A DNA stretch of 46,218 nt from RUG13409 sp045546135 (GCA_045546135.1 JAZQCD010000017.1:1-46218), one strand, 5' to 3'; positions 16,450 through 26,580 are shown, counted from the first letter of the stretch. Numbers and translations are program-made. Notes: a model not told the origin generated them from the letters alone.

Positions 16450-16455
16450 TATAAT
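16450..16455 (+). promoter_or_regulatory. Candidate -10 box for the sortase gene
   Basis: A perfect TATAAT lies about 55 bp before the sortase ATG. The -35 region is weak (ttctct at about 16427), so this is a candidate only. It faces away from the metal-ATPase promoter. Confidence 0.45.
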
Positions 16456-16509
16456 ACCTTGTATTGAGAAAAGAGATACGCAAGGGATCCCCTTGCAAAA
16501 GGTGTTTTA

Positions 16510-17394
16510 ATGAGAAGAGTTCAGAGAACAAAAAACAGAAAGATCAATAAAGCAAGGTACGTCATCATTGCTCTTTGCCTTGCTGTATTCTTTTACAGCT
16601 CATATCATGTTGCAAGCAATTTCATAAAGGCGTCAAAGAGCCAGCAAATGACAGACAAGGAAGCTGAAAGGATACAGGCACAAATAGAAGAAGCCATGAG
16701 GCAGGCCCAGGAAGCTGCGCAGCAGAACGCTCAGAATGCGCAAAACCAAGGCGGTGAAACAAGCGAAAGCAGTGAAGGCTCAGGCGACGGCACGGGAAGC
16801 GACTCTGCAGTCTACGTACCCCTTGTTCTTAATTTTGACGGTCTTAAAGCTACAAATCCCGATATCATGGGATGGCTTCAGGTAGATGCTACGAATATAA
16901 ATTATCCTGTACTTTATTCAGAAACAGACAGGAGCTTCTATCTTACTCACAACTATGTAGGGGCATACGATCCTCAAGGCTCCATATTCATAGAGAACTT
17001 CAACAGCAAGAGCATGGGCGACTTCAACACCGTAGTATACGGACACAGTATGCTGAACGGCAATATGTTCGGAACGCTTCACAACTATTCCCACTGGGAC
17101 ATATTCCAAAACTACGGCGGAGTCACCTTCTATACTCCTTCTGCTACCTATCACTACTATATATTTGAGACTGCCACCATACCGGATGACCATATATTCA
17201 CCTATCTTGATAACTCAAGTTATGACAGCATCCAAAGTTATATATCAAGGCTTAACGGTTATTCAAACGGATTCAAAAGGGACGGGATATATATTACGCC
17301 TGAAGACCGTATCCTGACTCTATCTACCTGTACTACAGATGACTCATACAGACTGGTAGTATTCGCAGTACTAACAAGCGTAGATACCCTTTGA
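16510..17394 (+). CDS. srtB: Class B sortase
   Basis: This 294-residue transpeptidase has a single N-terminal membrane segment (about 17-38), then a Gln/Ala-rich and Ser/Gly-rich linker (about 45-100). The sortase barrel carries H179 in YGHSM, the catalytic C274 in TLSTC and R281 in SYRLVVF. The segments DIMGWLQVDATNINYPV and GSIFIENFN place it in class B, which anchors surface proteins or pilins to peptidoglycan or links them together. The linker is unusually long for the class. It is monocistronic, with an AAAGGTG ribosome site. The only surface proteins nearby, at 18.6-27.8 kb, show no recognisable sorting motif. Confidence 0.9.
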   Translation: MRRVQRTKNRKINKARYVIIALCLAVFFYSSYHVASNFIKASKSQQMTDKEAERIQAQIEEAMRQAQEAAQQNAQNAQNQGGETSESSEGSGDGTGSDSAVYVPLVLNFDGLKATNPDIMGWLQVDATNINYPVLYSETDRSFYLTHNYVGAYDPQGSIFIENFNSKSMGDFNTVVYGHSMLNGNMFGTLHNYSHWDIFQNYGGVTFYTPSATYHYYIFETATIPDDHIFTYLDNSSYDSIQSYISRLNGYSNGFKRDGIYITPEDRILTLSTCTTDDSYRLVVFAVLTSVDTL

Positions 17395-17457
17395 TGACCA
17401 ATCGTAAACAATTCTAAGCATAATATAAAAAAGTCTAAAAGAAAAAACTATAAATAC

Positions 17458-17490
17458 AAGATCCCGCTCCGAATTACGGAGCGGGATCTT
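17458..17490. terminator. Bidirectional terminator between sortase and folD
   Basis: A perfect 14-bp stem (AAGATCCCGCTCCG, 17458-17471; reverse complement 17477-17490) with a 5-nt AATTA loop lies between the convergent sortase and folD genes. The T-runs on both sides are short, but the stem is very stable. Confidence 0.8.
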
Positions 17491-17514
17491 TCACATTGAT
17501 CGTTTATTAACTTT

Positions 17515-18420
17515 TTAGCACATTCCGTTCTGGATCTTGCAGCCTTTGATGAGATGCTGTGCAAGAAGAGCTGTGGTGATGGGGCCTGTTCCGCCGCCGC
17601 AGCCCGGTGTTGCGCTTGTGATCATAGCGCAGGCGTCAGCCATATCTTCTCTGCAGTCACCTGTACGGATCTTCTTTCCGTTTTCGTCAAGAACGAAGTT
17701 CTTGTTTTCGTCCTTCTTCTGAGCCATGGCAACGTCGACAACTATTGCATCTTCTCTTACCATGTCCGGGGTCAGGAGTCCGTATACGCCGCAGCCGGTG
17801 ATGACTATGTCGCTTTCCTTTGTGAACTTCTTTACAGACTTTGTGAAGATGTGGCAGATAGTAACTGTTGCGAACTCATTGGTGAGCATGATTGCAAGAG
17901 GCTTACCGAATACGTTGGAGTTGTTGATGATGGTGATATCCTTGCCCTTTACATCGATCTCATAGTATTTGAGAAGCTCCATAACTCCCTCAGCTGTGCA
18001 TGGGAAGAATCCCATGTTGTCCATGATCATGAGTTTACCAAGGTTAGTTGGGTTCATTGCATCAGGATCCTTTTCCGGAGCCAGTATATATTTGACTTCA
18101 TCCTCGTTGATCTGCGGAGGAAGTGGCTTAAAGATGAGTATGCCGTTGACTTTCTTGTCGTCGTTGGCTTCACGGATCTTTGCTACAAACTCTTCCTGAG
18201 TAACATCCATTGGGAATACAACGGACTTTACTTCGATCTCGCTCTTTGCCATTCTTGTTATGATGCTCTTTTCATAGGAAATGCTTCCCGGATCTTCGCC
18301 TACTCTGAATATTGCAAGAGTGGGAACGATGTTGTGAGCTTTGAGCATCTGAGCATCTTCAAGGACCTTTGCCAGCATAGCTTCGCTGACTTCTTTACCG
18401 CTTAATAATTTTGCACTCAT
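17515..18420 (-). CDS. folD: Divergent FolD-like methylene-THF dehydrogenase/cyclohydrolase
   Basis: This 301-residue protein aligns over its length with FolD, which interconverts methylene-, methenyl- and formyl-tetrahydrofolate with NAD(P). Conserved features include the NGIL-PLP and EKDPD segments (D120), PCTAEG, the FGKPLA dinucleotide-binding region and a C-terminal G-rich GTGP. Several catalytic positions differ from E. coli FolD: the position of Lys54 (four after Tyr) is I53, Gln98 is F97, and the GAS/GRS turn is NNS. A clade of Clostridia FolDs with related changes exists, so it may still be active, perhaps with only one of the two activities. It ends with a Cys-containing tail. Confidence 0.75.
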   Translation of the reverse strand: MSAKLLSGKEVSEAMLAKVLEDAQMLKAHNIVPTLAIFRVGEDPGSISYEKSIITRMAKSEIEVKSVVFPMDVTQEEFVAKIREANDDKKVNGILIFKPLPPQINEDEVKYILAPEKDPDAMNPTNLGKLMIMDNMGFFPCTAEGVMELLKYYEIDVKGKDITIINNSNVFGKPLAIMLTNEFATVTICHIFTKSVKKFTKESDIVITGCGVYGLLTPDMVREDAIVVDVAMAQKKDENKNFVLDENGKKIRTGDCREDMADACAMITSATPGCGGGTGPITTALLAQHLIKGCKIQNGMC

Positions 18421-18473
18421 TTCTTTCTCCTTATAGTCATACGGGCATACGCCACCTATTAACTTCCAGATAT

Positions 18474-18479
18474 ATTATA
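18474..18479 (-). promoter_or_regulatory. Candidate -10 box for folD
   Basis: A TATAAT lies on the minus strand about 54 bp before the folD ATG. No convincing -35 box is seen at the right distance (TTTTAA-like only). Confidence 0.4.
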
Positions 18480-18547
18480 TTTGCCTAGAATCATATTTAA
18501 AAGTGTCATTCCTTCCAAACTTTAAAGATATTTATATTCTTTATATA

Positions 18548-18574
18548 AAAAGGAGCGTTTTTTTACGCTCCTTT
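18548..18574 (-). terminator. Terminator of the surface-fibre operon
   Basis: The perfect stem AAAGGAGCGT/ACGCTCCTTT (18549-18574, 6-nt loop) is followed on the minus strand by TTTTTATA. It lies 12 bp beyond the stop of the giant adhesin. Confidence 0.88.
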
Positions 18575-18585
18575 CTAAGATCATT

Positions 18586-21500
18586 TTATTCCTCTTCCGG
18601 CGGAACTACCACTTTGCTCGAAGGCTTTCTTTCCCAGTGCCATCCGCCCTCAACAGGATCGAATATGTTGGCTGCTCCGTGGCCTCCTATGTCCTGAGTA
18701 GTGTAGTTGTTTTCAAATCCTACTGCTACTGAATCCTTTGCCATTATGACTGCAGTCTCTTCAGGATCTGATATGAGTTCATATTTTGATCCTGTGTAGA
18801 CTTCTGTTACTGTCACTTTTGCGCCTGCAGGGATGTGCTCTAAAATAGCGCTCATGCTGCCATTTGGATCGGATGCAGAGAAAGTAAGGACTGCTACATT
18901 GGAGTAGACTGTCTTGTCTCCCATCGTTCCTTCGATCTTAAATACGAAGGTGGCATCTTCTGATACTTCGAAGCTGACAAGATCTTTTATTATGATCAGA
19001 TTGCCGTATCTTGGCTGATCGTTAAGATCTGTATTGATCATAGCTCCCAGTCTTTGCTCTTCATCCGGTTCCATAGTATAGGTGTATCCGTTCATCGTGA
19101 ACACTTCACCCTCTATCTCGACGATGTTGTATTCGACTGTTATGCTGCCTTCCTCGATGATGATCCTGGCTGCTGTAGGAAGCTTATAGTAATCTATAGG
19201 CGCATCTGTCTCTAGAAGATAGTAGGTCCCCGGAAGCAATGTTCCAAGCTCTACTTTTCCCTCTTCATCTGTCACAAGAGAACTTGCATTGACCTTTGTG
19301 CCCTTGCTCTTGATGGTACTTGCAGAAGGCATCTTAAATACATTCTCGCCCATGACTATATTCTTCCCGTCCGGATCCAGAGGTTCATCTATCTCGCCGG
19401 GGAGAGGTTCAGGGCTTGGGGTTCCTTCTTCCTCGAGCCAGAAATACAGATCGAAGGCTGCGCCTTCTATGGGTTCTTCATCTACTCTGTCAGTCTTGAC
19501 AAGAGCAAGGTCATATTTGACCAGGTTATTCTTGATGATATATCCTGTCTGTCCTTTTGTGACGATACCTGTCCTAAAACCGTCCTCAACATCTGAGGTC
19601 TCATCGCTGTCAAAGCCAAGGCCTCTTACAGCCGTTATGACTACCATTGCTTCAGCCCCTTCGGCCTTATCTAAGGCTTCTACCTTGTATACGGTGTCAT
19701 TTTCCCACAGGACGCCTTCGTATTCGCCAAGGCCTGTTTCCATCATATAGTAGGTACCGAAAGGAAGTCTCTCAAAACTGACTTTTCCATTTTCATCAGA
19801 TACCGCGGTCCAAGGCTCTTCCGTATATGGGTTCTCAAGGACCTGCGTACACTCCTCATCACTGTAAAGAGTAAAGGTGATGCCTGCAAGAGGTCTGTTC
19901 CTTCCTTCGGATCCGTCCACATTAACAGTCTCTCTTACCTTGCTGAAATCAAAGTCTATGGTCTCAGGTTTATGATAGTTGGTAAGTGTGACAGTATAGT
20001 TTCCGTCATCTCCTTTGACTACATCGTACCTTGGTGTATAGCCTGCTGAGAATATATCCGGTACATCTATATCGTCTTCTTCGATGCTGTATTCTATATC
20101 CTCTACTACGTACTCTCCTGTTTCTTCATCGGTATATATGTAGTATTTAGAGAGGTTTGCGAAGGTATATTTCCATTGAGAGCTCTCATCTAAGACTGCT
20201 CCTTCTTCCGGAGCCAGGAGGACCGGTTCCTCTTCACTTTCAGCTTGTCTGTACAGTTTGACAGTGATAGATACAGGTCTTATACCGTCCTGATCCTCTC
20301 CGTCATCCCATACCTTTTCGACATCAAGCTTTACAGTCTCAGCGCGATGATACATGGTCTCTGTATCTTCGCCTTTTTCCTGTCCGCTTGCTGATTCCAA
20401 GGTTGCAGTATTGTCATAGTCTCTTAGGAAGATCTGATTTCCTTCTTCATCTATGAGAGCGTCGACAGTGGTGTAGATGTATATCTTTGTATCCTTATCT
20501 ACCGTTACTGTCTCATTTCCCTCTTCATCAGTTTCCGTAATGGTCGGGCTTTGCTTGTCTATATGGAAAGTAAAGCTCCTGCCGTCATCTGCAAGCTCAT
20601 AGCTAAAGCCGTGAGTGCTTTCTGCAGCAGTTTCTGATGCGCTGCCGTTAAGTTTAACGGTAGCTCTTGTAAAGGTCAGTCCTTCCGGTATAGGGTCTGT
20701 GATAACAATATTATCGCAGTCAAAAGGCATATAGTTCCTTAAGGTCAGGCAGTAAATTATGGTACCTGTGCCGTCGGATCTTACCTGCCTCCTGTTTTCT
20801 GGAGCTCCTGTTTCAGGATCTGAAGACTTGACAAGAACGACGTCTGTATCCCTAAGAGCAAGTCCTGCCTTTGAAATGAACTCGCTCGGAGTCTCGCTCA
20901 AGTCTCCGGGGGTGCTTGCAAAGGGCCTTGAGTATACCACTGCTCCGTTTACGGTCTCTGCGAAAGGATCAGGCTCAGGAAGCTCTGTAGGCGCCTTCAT
21001 GTGGATAAAGGCTGTGAGCGTAGCTTTTTGTCCTAAGTGGAAGTCTGCTCCGTTTTTTGACTTCCTGCAGTCTATGGCTATAGCTGTTACTGTGCTCTTG
21101 TCCTCCGGACAGGTGCTTGTCCATATCTCTTCGTTTTCAAGATCGAAGAGGTCTCCCTGGGAGAGCTGCGGATCTACCTCTTCAAGGCACATAGTTCTAG
21201 TCAGTACCGTGGAGTAGTAAACTACCGGCTGGCAGGTGGTGTTGCTGCCTGATACGGCAGAAGGCGTAGTCGATATGAGCGAGGTGTCGACCGACTCAAA
21301 GCTTCCCTGCCAGAAGGATTCATCCTCATTCGTTCCTGTTTCAAGTATATCGTAAAAGACTATACTGTCTGCCTTTGCTGTAGGCATGTTGGTAAGCTGC
21401 AGTTTATATACATAGCGGCTTCCTACTGTCACTCTGCCGCCTTCGGAGGTGTATACCTCCGGCTGAAGGACTCCGTTGAGAGTCTCCGGCACCCAGACAG

Positions 21501-24500
21501 TCTTGCTGAAGTTTGCTTCAAGTGCAGTTACTGTGTTCCATGTGACAGTGATCTTTCCGGCGCCTGCGTTGGCGCTGTTTTCTGCGGTCAGATCTCTAAA
21601 GAGAGCCGCAACATCTTCCTTGTTATTGAGGTTGCCTGCCCTGATTGCAGAGGCAGATGAAGGCCTTGAAATACCGTCTTCTGATCCATTCATAAAGGCT
21701 ACATAGTTCTGTGTCGACGTTCCTCTTGCCCTTATATTTGCAAAGCTGTTCTCAAGTACGAAGAAGAAAGACATATGGCAATACCATATAGTGTCCGGCG
21801 AATCAGACAATTTAGGATCTTCGAACTCATAATCTATCCTGAGAAGATATTGATCCAGTTCCTCTATATATTCCGTACTGACCTGATACTCATCGGCAGA
21901 CAGGAAATATCTCGTTCCGTCGTACTCTATATTTCTTCCTGTATCCTTGTATCTCAGGATATTCGGGTACGCTGACGGACCGGTCTGGTGAGAGCTCCAT
22001 GTCTGGTTATATACACCGATGAAAGATCCCTCCTGAGGATTTGTGCCTTTTGGAAGCAGTTCAAAGAAAGTGCCCTTGATGAGCTTGAATCTGTCGTCGA
22101 TATCGCTTCCTCTTGTTATATTGACACTGATTCCGGAGTCGTTCCTTGCCATGAGGCGTATATATGAGATCTCCTTGGCTTTATCCGTTGCTTCTATCTG
22201 AACAGGATCGGTGCCGCTGGGGGTATAGTAATCTTTAGTTACGTTAAGGACGTTCGATGAGCCTGTAAGGGTCCAGATCTCCTCGTTTGCAGGGGTAGTA
22301 CCGTTAGCGTAATTGTCAAGATCGAGCCACTCTGTCTCTTCAAATCCGCTGCCGTCAGGAAGACCCTTGTATACATCGCAGTCTGCTATGTTCTTGACAT
22401 ATGTATTTACCTTGTTCTCCAGATCTCTGCCCACCACTGACATGACGTGTTCCGTAGGCTTTAAGGTAACGCCTAAAGTTACACCAATGACTGTGCGAAG
22501 AACGCCGTTTCCGGCTTCGTGCTCATAGCGTATCCCCGTAACACCATCAGGAAGCATATAGTGGAGCTGAACGGTGCCCATAGTTTTTGTCTCAAGCACG
22601 GGATGTCCGTCATCACCTATTACAGGGGCTCCATTTCCATCTGTCTTTACTAGGTATCCGGACCACCCTGTTGTGCTGCTGTATTTTACTGCGCAGTAGG
22701 GGATATATTCATCTGTGTGCGCATATCTTATATATATGTACAGAGGCTTTATCTCCCTCCAGGGAACAAGGCCGCTGTCAGTCCAAACGCCTGCAGCAAA
22801 TTCTCCTTTGTAATCTTTGAAGGTCAATACATCAAAGAAAGGAATGGTGTAATCATCATCATTTAATATGGTATTGCCGTAATAGTCATCTGCATCCGGG
22901 TCGTCTTCCGGGAACCATCCCTGTGGGTGAGTCGCATTTGCAGAGGAAAGCATGAGCTGCCTCTCTGTTATGACGACTTTTTGTCCATAGAGCACGGGAG
23001 TACCATCTTCTAAGGTCCCGGACAGAGAAGTACCGTCATAATTCATCCTGTAAGGGTAACGGACAGATCCGTCGAAATTATTGAAGGCAAGAGTTACCGG
23101 ATATCCAAGTTCAAGGGCACTCTGAGCACCCTCGGTCCTTCCGTGAGGTCCGGCTATCTTATCAAATACGCCGCCTCCTTCTCTTTCCCATACGAAGAGT
23201 TCAGCAACTCCGACAGCAGCTCTTTCTATTTCATAAGAGCTTTCCCATTTTTCGTCTGCTGTATATCTTGCATAGATCTTGATACCGTCTGTTTCCAGGT
23301 TGATACCATACTTTTCAGCATTTTCGAGTATGACGTCTATTGGGTACTTGACAAGCACTGCATAATGGACCGTGTTCCATCCGTCATTGCTGGTACTTGA
23401 AGTAGTCCATTGTGTAACATAAGAAGATGTATTGCTTCTGTATGTATTTGCGTGAGAAGATCTTGCGAAGGTATAGTAGTTGTTCCTGTCTGTTGTATTT
23501 GTAGTGTTATTCGCAATGTTTGTATAGTAACCCTGGCTACTGTCTCCGCCCCATACAGACAATGTAGACCAATTGCTTCGGCCGGAATAGGATGGGGCCC
23601 CGTAAACAGGCCAAGTATGTTTCATCTGTCCTACTTGCTGGCCGTATACCACTACCTGGTCGTCGCCTTCTCCAAAGGTTATAGCAGGATAATCCGCATC
23701 AAAATATACGTCAGTCCTCCATGGCTGATCTGCCTGAAGTCCGGCAGGCCTTGCATTAGCCACATTCCAGACTACGTAAACATACTTTGATGCATCATCG
23801 GGTCTTGCGCCCCAAGTGCTCTGCCATACTGTATATACACCGTTCTTTGCATCGGGCTGAGGTTTCGTCTCAAGGAAACCAAAGGCTCTTGTCATCATTG
23901 CAAGGGACAGATTGTTCCTAAGGTCAAAGTAATCAGGTTCTCCGTCAAGATCCGGGTCTATGGTAATGGTGCTGTTTATATCCTTGTTTACATAGTAGTC
24001 TTTCCAAAGATACTCGCCGCCGTGATTCCAGCAGTACCTGTCGATATCTTTGCTACCTGCTACCGCTCCCACGTTATACACAGGGTCTGTAAAGCCTGCT
24101 GCTCTTGCAGCATCTTCATCGGGATAGCCTCCCGGCACATCCAAAGGATCCACCTGATAGCTGAACTCTTCGTGGAAATAGTCTTCTCCTACGATCTCGT
24201 GCCAGTTCTTTATTACTATCTCTTTTGTCTCTTCATCGAGATACCAGTTATAGTAGGTATCACTGTTCGTTGCAGGAGCCTGAGGGATCATGGTGATGAT
24301 CTTGTCTGCTTTGATCCCGTCCCATCCGCTGAATACGGAAGCAGGTATCCTGATCTCTACAGCATTAGCAGGAATAGCTTCATCCTGAGGTCCTGTAAAG
24401 CTTACAGTAACTCCCAGGATAGCGCTCTGCTTTGATTCGCTTTGCGGATGGAAGAAAAGATAGGTCCTGTCAGCTTCTCCTGTTTCAGGATCTTTGTATT

Positions 24501-24828
24501 CATAATTCAGAGATACTCCGTCGTTTCCGTTGAGCCATTTGAACTCCCAATAGACATAGTAGTTTCCAATATTGGCATCATCGGAATCGCTGCAGTCTCC
24601 ACCTTCTTGTGCAGGCACAGCAGGGTCTGCATCGTTAGTCTTGCTTTCTCCTTGCAGCGCCAAAGGTTCTGAAAACATTTCTTCATCTTCTGCATTCAAA
24701 GATATTACGGCATCTTCTTCTGCATAGACCTTTGCAGGCATGAGCTGCAAAATTGAAGTCCCCTGCAAAAGGATCATTACCGCAAGCAGCAAAGATGAGA
24801 CTTTTTTAATTAAACTGTTTCTTCTCAT
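18586..24828 (-). CDS. Giant secreted surface adhesin with Cna-B/SpaA domains
   Basis: This 2080-residue protein has a signal peptide cleaved after VYA (about residue 37). The first 1300 residues are a unique region rich in aromatic and Asp residues. A DUF11-like repeat follows at about 1326-1450, then a Cna-B domain at about 1495-1600, SpaA-type prealbumin domains at about 1620 and 1770, and a last beta domain from about 1939. Such domains usually form intramolecular isopeptide bonds and make stalks of adhesins. The C-terminus ends in GGWHWERKPSSK plus an acidic tail, with no LPXTG-like motif and no membrane segment. It is the last gene of the fibre operon. Its last 90 residues have a near copy at 27816. 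Confidence 0.85.
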   Translation of the reverse strand: MRRNSLIKKVSSLLLAVMILLQGTSILQLMPAKVYAEEDAVISLNAEDEEMFSEPLALQGESKTNDADPAVPAQEGGDCSDSDDANIGNYYVYWEFKWLNGNDGVSLNYEYKDPETGEADRTYLFFHPQSESKQSAILGVTVSFTGPQDEAIPANAVEIRIPASVFSGWDGIKADKIITMIPQAPATNSDTYYNWYLDEETKEIVIKNWHEIVGEDYFHEEFSYQVDPLDVPGGYPDEDAARAAGFTDPVYNVGAVAGSKDIDRYCWNHGGEYLWKDYYVNKDINSTITIDPDLDGEPDYFDLRNNLSLAMMTRAFGFLETKPQPDAKNGVYTVWQSTWGARPDDASKYVYVVWNVANARPAGLQADQPWRTDVYFDADYPAITFGEGDDQVVVYGQQVGQMKHTWPVYGAPSYSGRSNWSTLSVWGGDSSQGYYTNIANNTTNTTDRNNYYTFARSSHANTYRSNTSSYVTQWTTSSTSNDGWNTVHYAVLVKYPIDVILENAEKYGINLETDGIKIYARYTADEKWESSYEIERAAVGVAELFVWEREGGGVFDKIAGPHGRTEGAQSALELGYPVTLAFNNFDGSVRYPYRMNYDGTSLSGTLEDGTPVLYGQKVVITERQLMLSSANATHPQGWFPEDDPDADDYYGNTILNDDDYTIPFFDVLTFKDYKGEFAAGVWTDSGLVPWREIKPLYIYIRYAHTDEYIPYCAVKYSSTTGWSGYLVKTDGNGAPVIGDDGHPVLETKTMGTVQLHYMLPDGVTGIRYEHEAGNGVLRTVIGVTLGVTLKPTEHVMSVVGRDLENKVNTYVKNIADCDVYKGLPDGSGFEETEWLDLDNYANGTTPANEEIWTLTGSSNVLNVTKDYYTPSGTDPVQIEATDKAKEISYIRLMARNDSGISVNITRGSDIDDRFKLIKGTFFELLPKGTNPQEGSFIGVYNQTWSSHQTGPSAYPNILRYKDTGRNIEYDGTRYFLSADEYQVSTEYIEELDQYLLRIDYEFEDPKLSDSPDTIWYCHMSFFFVLENSFANIRARGTSTQNYVAFMNGSEDGISRPSSASAIRAGNLNNKEDVAALFRDLTAENSANAGAGKITVTWNTVTALEANFSKTVWVPETLNGVLQPEVYTSEGGRVTVGSRYVYKLQLTNMPTAKADSIVFYDILETGTNEDESFWQGSFESVDTSLISTTPSAVSGSNTTCQPVVYYSTVLTRTMCLEEVDPQLSQGDLFDLENEEIWTSTCPEDKSTVTAIAIDCRKSKNGADFHLGQKATLTAFIHMKAPTELPEPDPFAETVNGAVVYSRPFASTPGDLSETPSEFISKAGLALRDTDVVLVKSSDPETGAPENRRQVRSDGTGTIIYCLTLRNYMPFDCDNIVITDPIPEGLTFTRATVKLNGSASETAAESTHGFSYELADDGRSFTFHIDKQSPTITETDEEGNETVTVDKDTKIYIYTTVDALIDEEGNQIFLRDYDNTATLESASGQEKGEDTETMYHRAETVKLDVEKVWDDGEDQDGIRPVSITVKLYRQAESEEEPVLLAPEEGAVLDESSQWKYTFANLSKYYIYTDEETGEYVVEDIEYSIEEDDIDVPDIFSAGYTPRYDVVKGDDGNYTVTLTNYHKPETIDFDFSKVRETVNVDGSEGRNRPLAGITFTLYSDEECTQVLENPYTEEPWTAVSDENGKVSFERLPFGTYYMMETGLGEYEGVLWENDTVYKVEALDKAEGAEAMVVITAVRGLGFDSDETSDVEDGFRTGIVTKGQTGYIIKNNLVKYDLALVKTDRVDEEPIEGAAFDLYFWLEEEGTPSPEPLPGEIDEPLDPDGKNIVMGENVFKMPSASTIKSKGTKVNASSLVTDEEGKVELGTLLPGTYYLLETDAPIDYYKLPTAARIIIEEGSITVEYNIVEIEGEVFTMNGYTYTMEPDEEQRLGAMINTDLNDQPRYGNLIIIKDLVSFEVSEDATFVFKIEGTMGDKTVYSNVAVLTFSASDPNGSMSAILEHIPAGAKVTVTEVYTGSKYELISDPEETAVIMAKDSVAVGFENNYTTQDIGGHGAANIFDPVEGGWHWERKPSSKVVVPPEEE

Positions 24829-24913
24829 TTATGAATATATTCCCTTTCGAATAGATGTATGCCCCTAATCTTATTTTTTAGACTTTTCGACACTTTATTA
24901 TACTAAATTTGCA

Positions 24914-26566
24914 TTACTCGTCGTCTTCGTCCTCATCTTCATCATCTTTTCTTCTCTTTATGATGATGGGTATGAGTATGAGTGCAAGGAGTCCTGCTCC
25001 GCCTGCTGCCACGCCCCAGATGGGGAATCCCTTCTTGCCGGGATCGAGTGGCGGTTCAGGATCGTCTATGTCCGTTGGATCCGGTGGTGTAGGTGTGGGT
25101 GTCGGTGTGGGATTCGGGCCGGGTGCAGGAGATGGGTTATCTCCGCCTTCCTGTCCTTCTCCTCCCTGCTGACCGCCTTGGCCCTGGCCTCCTTGGCCGC
25201 CCTGGCCGCCGCCTCCCGGGATGATGATCTCTGTAGTGATGGGCTCTGTCACCTTGTATTCAAAGGTGAACACATTCTCTGTCGGATCTGCTGACAGGGT
25301 CCCTGTAAGAGCTTGGTCTACAGGCTGATAGCCTTCAAAATACCTGAATGCTACTACAGGCTTATCGCCTACGTTTCCGTAAAAGGTCTCTTCTATTGGG
25401 TCTCCGTTCTCATCAAGAAACGGATCTCCGTTCTCGTCAAGATAGGTGACCGTATAGGTGACCATGTTCTCCTTCATTCCGTAGGCTATGACATAGTCGC
25501 TGTCTCTGTAGATAGTAAGGGGTCCTGTAAGATAGGTGGAGTTATCCTTTCCTGATACCTTGAGTCCCTTTGCAAAGAATCTCTCGTCGACTATCTCGAC
25601 CTGTGCAAGGTCGAATTCAAAGGTACCGTAGGTGCCTGTCTCGGTATCAAAGGCTACTTCCTCTGTATATACATTTTCTTCTCCTGCAAGGAGCTTCCCT
25701 ATTTCTTCGTTTCCGCCGTAGACTCTTACTCTGTAGCTCGTGTCTGCATAGCTCATATGGACCTGTGCAAAGATCATGCAAAGGGCAAGGATAAGGACCA
25801 TCACCTTCTTCGCTTTCTTCTTTCCTTTAAGCTCTCCCGTAAGGACCAGAGCAATGATCAAAAGTCCGCTGATACCTGCTATGATATAAAGAGGTGTCAT
25901 GCCTTTTGATGCTGCATCTCCTGTAATGACTGTCTTTGTAGGTACTATTTCTACTGCAAAGCGCATACGAAGTGCTGCTACCGTATCCTGATAGGAGTTT
26001 ATCTGGCTCTCTCCTTCGAGTGCTATGTAGAGTTCTACTTCGCCTTCTTTTCCTGTATCCATCCTCTCAAGGAACATGTATTCCTTAAGAGCGCTGTCTA
26101 CTTCGTGAAGACCTTCGGTGTTCTCTTCTGCCGGTTCATCTCCTTCAGATGGTTCTGCAGGTTCCACCGGCGCTTCGCCCTGGCCTTCGCCTCCGACAGT
26201 GTTGCTGTTGTAGATCTCCTTTTCTTCTCCCTTTGTATCTATGTACTTGAGGATGAAGGTATATCCGCCGCCAAAGGCTCCTTCCTTTGCATCCTCTAAG
26301 GTCTCAAGGATCTCGTTTTGCATGTACCAGTCGACTGTCTTGCCGCCTTCGTTCTTTACCTTTACCTTTATGGTAAGGTCGTCTCCGGGCTGAAGTCCTT
26401 CAAGTACATCTGCAAACTCATCTCCTCCGAAGGTGCTCTCTACGTCATCGTTTTTGAATACGACTTCCCAGGAATCTCCCCCTGTCATATGCTCCGCAAA
26501 TGCAGATGAGCTCATGGAAAATACCATGACCAGTGTAAGGAGCAGTACTATAGTCTTTCTTTTCAT
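24914..26566 (-). CDS. Two-part secreted/membrane protein with MucBP-like domain; apparent in-frame fusion
   Basis: This 550-residue protein reads like two secreted proteins joined head to tail. Part 1 has a signal peptide (about 1-24), an extracellular domain to about 225 and a membrane segment near 230-250 followed by KGKKKAKK. Part 2 begins at about 256 with a second classical signal peptide (VLILALCMIFAQ...SYA). A MucBP-like domain follows (YTVTYLDENG ... YFEGYQPVD), then a Pro/Gly/Gln-rich stalk, a membrane segment (IWGVAAGGAGLLAL) and an acidic tail of Asp/Glu. No LPXTG or NPQTN motif precedes either membrane segment. It lies between the TasA-like genes and the adhesin, so it is probably a fibre base or anchor. 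Confidence 0.7.
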   Translation of the reverse strand: MKRKTIVLLLTLVMVFSMSSSAFAEHMTGGDSWEVVFKNDDVESTFGGDEFADVLEGLQPGDDLTIKVKVKNEGGKTVDWYMQNEILETLEDAKEGAFGGGYTFILKYIDTKGEEKEIYNSNTVGGEGQGEAPVEPAEPSEGDEPAEENTEGLHEVDSALKEYMFLERMDTGKEGEVELYIALEGESQINSYQDTVAALRMRFAVEIVPTKTVITGDAASKGMTPLYIIAGISGLLIIALVLTGELKGKKKAKKVMVLILALCMIFAQVHMSYADTSYRVRVYGGNEEIGKLLAGEENVYTEEVAFDTETGTYGTFEFDLAQVEIVDERFFAKGLKVSGKDNSTYLTGPLTIYRDSDYVIAYGMKENMVTYTVTYLDENGDPFLDENGDPIEETFYGNVGDKPVVAFRYFEGYQPVDQALTGTLSADPTENVFTFEYKVTEPITTEIIIPGGGGQGGQGGQGQGGQQGGEGQEGGDNPSPAPGPNPTPTPTPTPPDPTDIDDPEPPLDPGKKGFPIWGVAAGGAGLLALILIPIIIKRRKDDEDEDEDDE

Positions 26567-26580
26567 CTTTTCTCTCCTCC

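Noticed and set aside
17554..18405. Long plus-strand frame opposite folD
   Set aside because: It is the complement of a well-conserved gene, with no family features of its own and many Cys and aromatic residues typical of antisense frames.
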